The position numbers and the translations under genes were made by a program. The notes below the pieces were generated by a model that saw only the letters and a program-made list of their open reading frames with translations, did not search any database and was not told the DNA's origin. 40,115 bases of DNA from an uncultured Oscillospiraceae bacterium (lineage in GTDB: Bacteria; Bacillota; Clostridia; Oscillospirales; Oscillospiraceae): assembly GCA_944386975.1 (NCBI GenBank), contig CALXDC010000025.1:1-40115 (forward strand). Direction: 5' to 3'. Shown piece after piece: positions 35,214 through 40,115 of this stretch; the stretch's first letter is position 1; the number at the start of each line of letters is the position of its first letter.

Positions 35214-35953
35214 GGTTTCTCCTCCTCTCCCGACAGCCGGTCGAGAGCCCGGAGCACCCGGTCCGCCCGGTAGTGGTAGGTCTCCTTCACATACTCCATG
35301 AGAGTCTTCCCCTCCTCCTCCAGGGCGGCGGCGGTGCGGTCCCCCACCACCTTGCCCTTTCGCAGCAGCACCGCACGGCTGACGAACCGCTCCACCTCCT
35401 CAATGAGGTGGGTGGAGAGGAGCACCGTCTCCTCCGGCTCCAGAATCCCCAGCAGCACCTTGTAGAAGTCCTCCCGGTTGAACACGTCGTTTCCGGCGAA
35501 GGGCTCATCCATAAGGATGTAGTCCGCCCCCTGGCTGAGGGCCAGCACCACCTCCAGCTGGTTCTGCTGGCCGGTGGACAGTCTGCCCGCCTCCCGGCGC
35601 AGGGGCAGCTCGAAGAAGTCCATGAGGGCGTCGAACCGCTTGTGGCGGAATTTGGGGAAGTGGGCGGCGTAGAACTCACGGTGGGCCTCCGGCGTCAGCC
35701 GGGGGAAGAAGGAGTGCTCGCAGGTGGCGTAGGAGAAGCGCTCGATGTTCTTCCGGGTGACCGGTTCCCCGTCCAGGGTGACGGTTCCGTTGTAGGAGAG
35801 AAGCCCCAGAATACACTTCATCAGGGTGGTCTTCCCCGCCCCGTTCTCCCCGAAGAGGCCCACGATCTCCCCGGGGCCCAGGGAGAAACTCACCCCCTGG
35901 AGGGCCGGGGCGGAAAAGTGATAGGTCTTCTGCACATCCTGCAGCGTCAGCAT
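35210..35953 (-). CDS. ABC transporter ATP-binding protein, YtrB type
   Basis: 247 residues. Walker A GENGAGKTT is at ~36-44, signature LSTGQQNQLEVVLAL at ~136-150 (a relaxed form of LSGGQ common in the YtrB/EcsA-like exporter group), Walker B ADYILMDEPFAG near 156 and the H-loop STHLIEEVE near 190. Gene order GntR-membrane-membrane-ATPase fits YtrA-type operons, induced by cell-wall antibiotics in Bacillus. GAGGAGG precedes the ATG; it overlaps the upstream membrane gene by 7 nt and the downstream gene by 4 nt. Confidence 0.92.
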   Translation of the reverse strand: MLTLQDVQKTYHFSAPALQGVSFSLGPGEIVGLFGENGAGKTTLMKCILGLLSYNGTVTLDGEPVTRKNIERFSYATCEHSFFPRLTPEAHREFYAAHFPKFRHKRFDALMDFFELPLRREAGRLSTGQQNQLEVVLALSQGADYILMDEPFAGNDVFNREDFYKVLLGILEPEETVLLSTHLIEEVERFVSRAVLLRKGKVVGDRTAAALEEEGKTLMEYVKETYHYRADRVLRALDRLSGEEEKP

Positions 35954-36462
35954 AAAAATCCTCCTCTCGAAAGAGCGGCCCAGAACCCGCCCTCATAGAG
36001 GGGCGGCAGAAAGCTCCGGGGCGGTATGGTCAGATACATCCAGAACAGCAGCGGCTGGAGAAGTCCCCAGACGAGGACGCTGCAGAGAAGGCCCAGCAGG
36101 GGCAGGGCGGCGCACCGGCGCAACAGCTCCCACCGCTGGGGCAGGCGGCGCATGAGGTAGATGCTGCGGCTGCCCCGGTAGTGGAGATCGATGTGGTAGA
36201 GGAGCATCCCCGCCATGGCCAGGTTCACCAGGGCAAAGCAGAAGAGGTTCCCGTCCAGGATCACCCGAAAGGTGCCGATCTCGCCGGGGATGCCCGTCGC
36301 CTCCAGGTCCCACCTGGCACTTCTGCAGTGCTGGTTCAGTCGAAAGAGGAATCCCAGCAGTCCGGCGGCGGCGGAGAGGCCCACGCCGATGAGGGTCCAG
36401 TGGACCTCCGTGGCCCCGTTTACCCCCGGGGGCACCAGGGGGGAGAGGTCAGGCTTTTTCAT
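35947..36462 (-). CDS. Membrane protein of YtrA-type ABC operon (subunit 2)
   Basis: 171 residues with about four hydrophobic helices: ~23-40 (IGVGLSAAAGLLGFLF), ~76-94 (LFCFALVNLAMAGMLLYHI), ~122-140 (LPLLGLLCSVLVWGLLQPLL) and a final amphipathic end. It probably forms the transmembrane part of the transporter together with the preceding gene. ATG 36462 lies within the end of the upstream gene (14-nt overlap) with GGGAGGTG as ribosome site; the longer open frame upstream is a shadow of that gene and is rejected. Confidence 0.78.
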   Translation of the reverse strand: MKKPDLSPLVPPGVNGATEVHWTLIGVGLSAAAGLLGFLFRLNQHCRSARWDLEATGIPGEIGTFRVILDGNLFCFALVNLAMAGMLLYHIDLHYRGSRSIYLMRRLPQRWELLRRCAALPLLGLLCSVLVWGLLQPLLFWMYLTIPPRSFLPPLYEGGFWAALSRGGFLC

Positions 36463-37153
36463 GGGACACCTCCCTCCAGATCCCCAAACACCAGCCCCCC
36501 AGGGCCAGGTGGATGAGGCCGCAGACGTAGGGGAGCAGAAAGCCGGGGGCGGGTCCGGCGGCGAAGCTGTACAGCGCCACCCCCAGGGAGAGGAAGGGGG
36601 CGATGTGCCACCGCTTCCGCCCCCGGAGGAGGACCCACAGGGCGGCGGCAAACCCCAGGTCCACGCACATGGCCAGGTTGCACAGGTACCGCAGAGGCTC
36701 CCACAGGGGCAGCAGGGCGTAGATCAGCTCCGAGCGGTACGCCGCCAGCATCATGGCCTGGGGGTGGGCCATGGTCGGCTCCAGGGAGAAGTAGAGGGTC
36801 CCCAGCAGCAGAAACACCAGCACCTGCCAGGCCATGAGGAGGAAGAAGCACAGGGCTCCCCAGCCGCCCCACAGGAGGAAGCGGCCCGTGGGGGAGAGGT
36901 CCAGCCGCTCCAGGGTGGCGTCGCCCCCGGCGCACCGCACCGCCAGCAAAACCCCCGTCAAAACCAGGGCTCCCAGGAATAGTAGGGTGGCGGGCCGGTC
37001 AAAGAGACCCTCCAGGGGCAGGGAGGGGGGATTCCTCCACTGCCACAGCAGCACCGCCCCCTCCCCCAGCCCCAGAAGGAGCAGCAGCCCCGTCAGGGGA
37101 AAGATGGTGCTCCGCAGGGGGAGATATCCGATGGTGGTCCATTTCTTCGTCAT
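36449..37153 (-). CDS. Membrane protein of YtrA-type ABC operon (subunit 1)
   Basis: 234 residues with about six transmembrane helices, for example FPLTGLLLLLGLGEGAVLLW (~18-37), LLFLGALVLTGVLLAV (~57-72), GGWGALCFFLLMAWQVLVFL (~95-118) and GGWCLGIW near the end. It likely pairs with the following 171-residue protein as permease. ATG 37153 overlaps the GntR stop by 4 nt (ATGA) and has AAGGAGG upstream; an ATG six codons earlier is rejected on that basis. No named family recognised. Confidence 0.8.
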   Translation of the reverse strand: MTKKWTTIGYLPLRSTIFPLTGLLLLLGLGEGAVLLWQWRNPPSLPLEGLFDRPATLLFLGALVLTGVLLAVRCAGGDATLERLDLSPTGRFLLWGGWGALCFFLLMAWQVLVFLLLGTLYFSLEPTMAHPQAMMLAAYRSELIYALLPLWEPLRYLCNLAMCVDLGFAAALWVLLRGRKRWHIAPFLSLGVALYSFAAGPAPGFLLPYVCGLIHLALGGWCLGIWREVSHEKA

Positions 37154-37533
37154 GGCAGTTCCTCCTTCCACAGCCGCCGCAGCAGCGCCTCCGCCTCCTC
37201 CAGGGAGACCCCCATCTCCCGCATGGCCGTCACGGCCCGGCGGGCGCTGTCCTCGGTCAGCTGGATGCGGATGGCGGACAGCTGTTCTGTAGTGAATGTG
37301 ACATAGCTCTTGGCCCCGGGGTGGGATACCGCCAATCCCTCCTCCTCTAAAAGCCGGAAGGCCTTCTGTACCGTGTTGGGGTTCACCCCCAAAAGGGCGG
37401 ACAGCACCCGGCGGGAGGGCAGCTCCTCCCCGTCGGCGATGGTCCCCGCCACGATGCCCCGCTGGACATAGCGGAGAATCTGGAGATAGATGGGGCTCTC
37501 CCCGGTGATGGTGAAGCGGTCGAAGGAGACCAA
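37150..37533 (-). CDS. GntR family transcriptional regulator, YtrA subfamily
   Basis: 127 residues, the short YtrA form: a winged-helix DNA-binding domain (SPIYLQILRYVQRGIVAGTI, ELPSRRVLSALLGVNPNTVQ, LLEEEGLAVSHPG) and only a ~45-residue helical tail instead of a ligand-binding domain. YtrA repressors control ABC operons induced by peptidoglycan-targeting agents. The start is TTG at 37533 with AAAGGGGGG 6 nt upstream. It heads the operon, and two matching inverted repeats cover its promoter and start site. Confidence 0.93.
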   Translation of the reverse strand: MVSFDRFTITGESPIYLQILRYVQRGIVAGTIADGEELPSRRVLSALLGVNPNTVQKAFRLLEEEGLAVSHPGAKSYVTFTTEQLSAIRIQLTEDSARRAVTAMREMGVSLEEAEALLRRLWKEELP

Positions 37534-37551
37534 GGCCGTCCCCCCTTTCTC

Positions 37552-37606
37552 AACTGTACTACTTGACTAATACGGTTTCTAACTGTATTATAAGGGTAAT
37601 ACGGTT
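37552..37606 (-). promoter_or_regulatory. Twin 26-bp operators for the GntR regulator
   Basis: Two copies of AACYGTAYTA-N6-TAATACGGTT as read on the plus strand: 37552-37577 (AACTGTACTA, CTTGAC, TAATACGGTT) and 37581-37606 (AACTGTATTA, TAAGGG, TAATACGGTT). They are in the same orientation, 29 bp centre to centre. One covers the -10 and spacer, the other lies downstream of the start site. This is strong evidence for autorepression with possible cooperative binding. Confidence 0.8.
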
Positions 37607-37615
37607 GCCTGTCAA
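37587..37615 (-). promoter_or_regulatory. Perfect-consensus promoter of the YtrA-type operon
   Basis: On the minus strand TTGACA (complement of 37610-37615), exactly 17 bp, TATAAT (complement of 37587-37592). A fully consensus promoter under tight repressor control is typical of a rapidly induced stress operon. Confidence 0.9.
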
Positions 37616-37659
37616 GAGGGACGCCGGTATGGAGAAAAATTTCAGCGGCGTGGAACCAT

Positions 37660-37687
37660 TTGCAGGTTCTTTTCGTCTATACATAAT
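37660..37687 (+). promoter_or_regulatory. Candidate promoter of the sensor-like lipoprotein
   Basis: TTGCAG (37660-37665), 16-bp spacer, CATAAT (37682-37687). It is divergent from the GntR promoter and clear of the operators by ~54 bp, so control by the same repressor is not obvious. A GC-rich palindrome (CCCGGGCC and CCCGGG, near 37702-37719) lies in the leader. Confidence 0.45.
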
Positions 37688-37739
37688 AAGGGAATGGAAG
37701 GCCCGGGCCTGCCCGGGGATGGATAGGAGGAATGGAGAG

Positions 37740-39977
37740 ATGAAGCTGGGCGTTCGGATCTGGGTCATCGCCGCACTGGCGGCCCTGCTGCTGGTGGGGC
37801 TGGCGGCCTGTACCCCCAAGGACGGGCCCCTGTCGGAACAGGAGCTGGCGGAGTGGGAGGAGCGGCTGAACACGCCGGAGTGGAGCGCCTTTCTCTCCCA
37901 TCAGTACAGCAGCGTGCAGTATCTCAACCTCTCCCGGGTCTTCGCCGCCGGAGCGGGGTTTGCCGAAGCGGCGGGGGACGGCACCGTCACCCTGGCGGCG
38001 GAGGAGATGGACGCGCTTTTGCAGGCGCGGACGGGCCTGGGCCTCTCGGACCTCTCCGACACCCTCTCCGACTGGACCTATCTGGAGGGGGAGGACAGCT
38101 ATCGGGGCCAATCCCGGGAGCCCAAGGGGCCGGTGACAGTAACCGCCGGGCAGCGGGAGAACGGGGCGGTGACCCTGACGCTGGAGCGGACCGGGGAGGA
38201 GGCCGCCGATCTTACACTGACGGCGGAGGAGCAGATTGTCAGCTATACCAACGGCCGGTACAACGCCGTGGAGGCCATGGCCCTGGATTTGCTTGCCAAG
38301 GCGGTGCGCCGGGTGGAGAGCGAGGGAGGCGCCGTGGAGGGGGCCTATATCTCCTATTTGAGCTGCGCCGACCGGTCGGAGGACGGACGCTACGCTCTGT
38401 GGGATGTGGACTACCGTATCCGCACCGACCGGGGCGAGCGGCTGTCGGCCATGGAGGCGGAGATGGTGAACGGCTGGTTCACCGCCCGCACCGACCGGGG
38501 ATCGCCCCGGTTTGTGGTGGCCCTGGGGGAGGGAACCTGCACGCTGGTGGCCACCCTCTACTCCGGGGATACCGGCGGCATGACCTGGGAGGAGTATGTG
38601 GACTTCGTGATGGAGCAGGGCATTGAGAACGCGGATCTCAACAACGGCTGGCCGGAGCTGACGGAGGATATGACGGCGGCTCTGGCGGGGGGCGGACGGC
38701 AGTGGGTCCTCAGCCGGGAGGGCGTCATCGCCGCCTACCTGTGGCAGTTTGGGGACGAGCTGGCGGGCTGGGAGACGGTGTCCCTCCGGGAGGGCAGCGG
38801 CCGGTGGATGGACCAGCACGCCGTGGTGACCGCCCGCACGACGGCGGAGGATCGGACCTATACCCTGCTGCTGAGCCACCGCACCGTTCCCTACGGAGCG
38901 GGGGAGGAGGCGGTGGAGCTCTCCGTGTGGCAGGTTACCGGCAACACCGTCCAGGGAACGCCGCTGCAGGAGGTGGCAGCGGAGACAGGAGACGCACAGG
39001 CGCGGCTGGAGGCCTTTCAGGCGGCGCTGCCGGAGGAGACGGAGTGCTATGTGGCCTGGGGCGGCGGCGTCTATGCCGACTACCAGTGGAGCCTCTGCGT
39101 GCCGGAGGGCTGGAGCCGTAGCGGGGACCGGTGGTACCCCGACGGGGAGGACCTGGCGGCCTATCTGGAGGTGCGCAGCCACCAGGAGGACTATAGTGAC
39201 GCCGACTTCTATACCTCCTTTGCCCGCAGCTACCGCCAGGTGCGCAGCAGCTACGGTACAGGGGCGGAGACCCCCTGGGCCCGGGGAGAAAGCGCCCGTG
39301 GTCAGGTGACGGAGGCCCTCCTGTGCCGGACAGCGGAGGGAGAGGTGTGGGAGGTCATGTGGACCTATCCCGCAGAAGAGGACAGCACCCTGCTGGCAGC
39401 CGCCGCCGCCACCTTCCGCCGGGGAGAGACGGGAGTGACAGCGCCGGAGCCGCCCTCTCAGGTACCTTTGACCGTGAAGGACCGGGAGGATACCTGGGCG
39501 GTTCTGGGCAGCTTCCAGGCCTGTGCCCTGGAGGAGACGCTGGTGGGAGACAGCTTTTCCCTGCTGGCCCCCTACCGGGAGGCCTACTATACCTATACCT
39601 TCTCCCAGCTTCAGGCGGAGAGCCTGACCTGGGTGCGCACTGCGCAGACGGGGGAGAACCGGTGGACGGTGCTCTACCGGGTGCAGCTGGCCATCAAGGC
39701 GGAGCCGCCGGGGCCGGAGGTGGCGCTGGATCCGGCCCGGCCGGAGGACAATCTGCCGGTGGATGCCGACGGCTTCTGGCGGCCGGAGGAGCCGGTGTGG
39801 CTGGCAGTGGAGCACGACGGGGAGCAGTTTTTGGCCGCAGCAGCCTTCCATGCCTCCGGCAGTCCGGGAGAGGAGGACTTTGAGAGGGCCATGACCCAGG
39901 CCCTGGAGAAGGGTGCCCTTACCGACCGGACCATGTATCTCGATCCGGAGACGGGGAAGATCTCGGCCCGCCGGTGA
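37740..39977 (+). CDS. Lipoprotein paralogous to the extracellular domains of the two M56 proteins
   Basis: 745 residues. Signal peptide MKLGVRIWVIAALAALLLVG with lipobox LAAC (Cys24). The mature start PLSEQELAEWEERL, then YLNLSRVFAAGAGF and EMDALLQARTGLGLSDL, aligns with PLSEEELAAWQERV / DMDAFLREKTGLGLEDF of the M56 proteins; a later REGVIAAYLWQFGDEL matches their RDEVARRYTEALGEE. The C-terminal part (YQWSLCVPEGWSRSGDRWYP onward) resembles PsbP/DUF1795-like folds, an inference. It has no protease domain. ATG 37740 is set by AGGAGG at 37725-37730 and the signal peptide; the long upstream open frame is rejected. Monocistronic. Confidence 0.87.
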   Translation: MKLGVRIWVIAALAALLLVGLAACTPKDGPLSEQELAEWEERLNTPEWSAFLSHQYSSVQYLNLSRVFAAGAGFAEAAGDGTVTLAAEEMDALLQARTGLGLSDLSDTLSDWTYLEGEDSYRGQSREPKGPVTVTAGQRENGAVTLTLERTGEEAADLTLTAEEQIVSYTNGRYNAVEAMALDLLAKAVRRVESEGGAVEGAYISYLSCADRSEDGRYALWDVDYRIRTDRGERLSAMEAEMVNGWFTARTDRGSPRFVVALGEGTCTLVATLYSGDTGGMTWEEYVDFVMEQGIENADLNNGWPELTEDMTAALAGGGRQWVLSREGVIAAYLWQFGDELAGWETVSLREGSGRWMDQHAVVTARTTAEDRTYTLLLSHRTVPYGAGEEAVELSVWQVTGNTVQGTPLQEVAAETGDAQARLEAFQAALPEETECYVAWGGGVYADYQWSLCVPEGWSRSGDRWYPDGEDLAAYLEVRSHQEDYSDADFYTSFARSYRQVRSSYGTGAETPWARGESARGQVTEALLCRTAEGEVWEVMWTYPAEEDSTLLAAAAATFRRGETGVTAPEPPSQVPLTVKDREDTWAVLGSFQACALEETLVGDSFSLLAPYREAYYTYTFSQLQAESLTWVRTAQTGENRWTVLYRVQLAIKAEPPGPEVALDPARPEDNLPVDADGFWRPEEPVWLAVEHDGEQFLAAAAFHASGSPGEEDFERAMTQALEKGALTDRTMYLDPETGKISARR

Positions 39978-39994
39978 CCGGCAGAAAACAAAGC

Positions 39995-40028
39995 AACGCG
40001 CCGTGGGATGATTTCCCACGGCGCGTTC
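39995..40028 (+). terminator. Hairpin after the lipoprotein gene
   Basis: A perfect 14-bp stem (39995-40008 with 40014-40027), with only TT following. It is likely a terminator or 3' protector. Confidence 0.7.
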
Positions 40029-40053
40029 AGCGTGTCGAAAAAGCCTCGCAGAG

Positions 40054-40073
40054 TTTGCGCCGGATGGCGCAAA
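40054..40073. other. Small hairpin at the window end
   Basis: TTTGCGCC-GGAT-GGCGCAAA, 8-bp stem. The last ~85 bases hold no identifiable gene; a further intergenic structure continues past the edge. Confidence 0.45.
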
Positions 40074-40115
40074 TCCAGTCAAATCCATGTTCTCCGGCGA
40101 CATGTGCGTCGGAGA

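Overview
The window is a high-GC chromosomal segment from a low-copy-repeat-bearing Clostridia genome, most likely a gut Oscillospiraceae relative (Flavonifractor / Lawsonibacter / Intestinimonas type). This is an inference from the Firmicutes gene orders (gdpP-rplI-dnaB and tilS-hpt-ftsH), Gram-positive regulators (BlaI, YtrA-type GntR, PadR), consensus sigma-A promoters, AGGAGG ribosome sites and an anaerobic arginine-catabolic gene set. No rRNA, tRNA, CRISPR, phage or transposase gene was seen.

Layout. 1-1.8 kb: end of a membrane Ser/Thr kinase whose extracellular part is a leucine-rich-repeat domain. 1.9-11.7 kb: housekeeping core: RNase J with a structured leader, then gdpP (c-di-AMP phosphodiesterase), rplI, dnaB, tilS, hpt, ftsH, mostly tightly packed. 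11.7-17 kb: an AT-rich regulatory gap and a complete branched-chain-amino-acid-type ABC transporter (livKHMGF). 17.1-24.7 kb: arginine deiminase, ornithine carbamoyltransferase, a 51-residue protein, a PadR-controlled membrane-protein operon on the minus strand, a YfcC-type carrier and an amidohydrolase. 24.7-25.4 kb: a hairpin-rich non-coding repeat. 25.4-40 kb: a cell-envelope sensing island.

The island has three transcription units. Unit 1 (plus strand) is blaI followed by two tandem BlaR1-like M56 metallopeptidases that lack a penicillin-binding sensor. Each carries instead a roughly 600-residue extracellular domain joined through a transmembrane helix that ends in a lipobox. Unit 2 (minus strand) is a seven-gene YtrA-type operon: GntR regulator, two membrane proteins, ABC ATPase, two paralogous exported proteins and a small anchored protein. 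It runs toward unit 1 and they meet at a shared 16-bp hairpin. Unit 3 (plus strand), divergent from the GntR gene, is a stand-alone lipoprotein whose sequence is paralogous to the extracellular domains of the two M56 proteins. I consider this trio the best candidate for an undescribed system.

The second unusual element is a family of structured non-coding repeats (18.4-19.1 kb as an inverted pair, 24.7-25.2 kb as a full copy). They have terminal inverted repeats and hairpins whose stems differ in sequence between copies but stay paired, which points to selection or a mechanism acting on structure.
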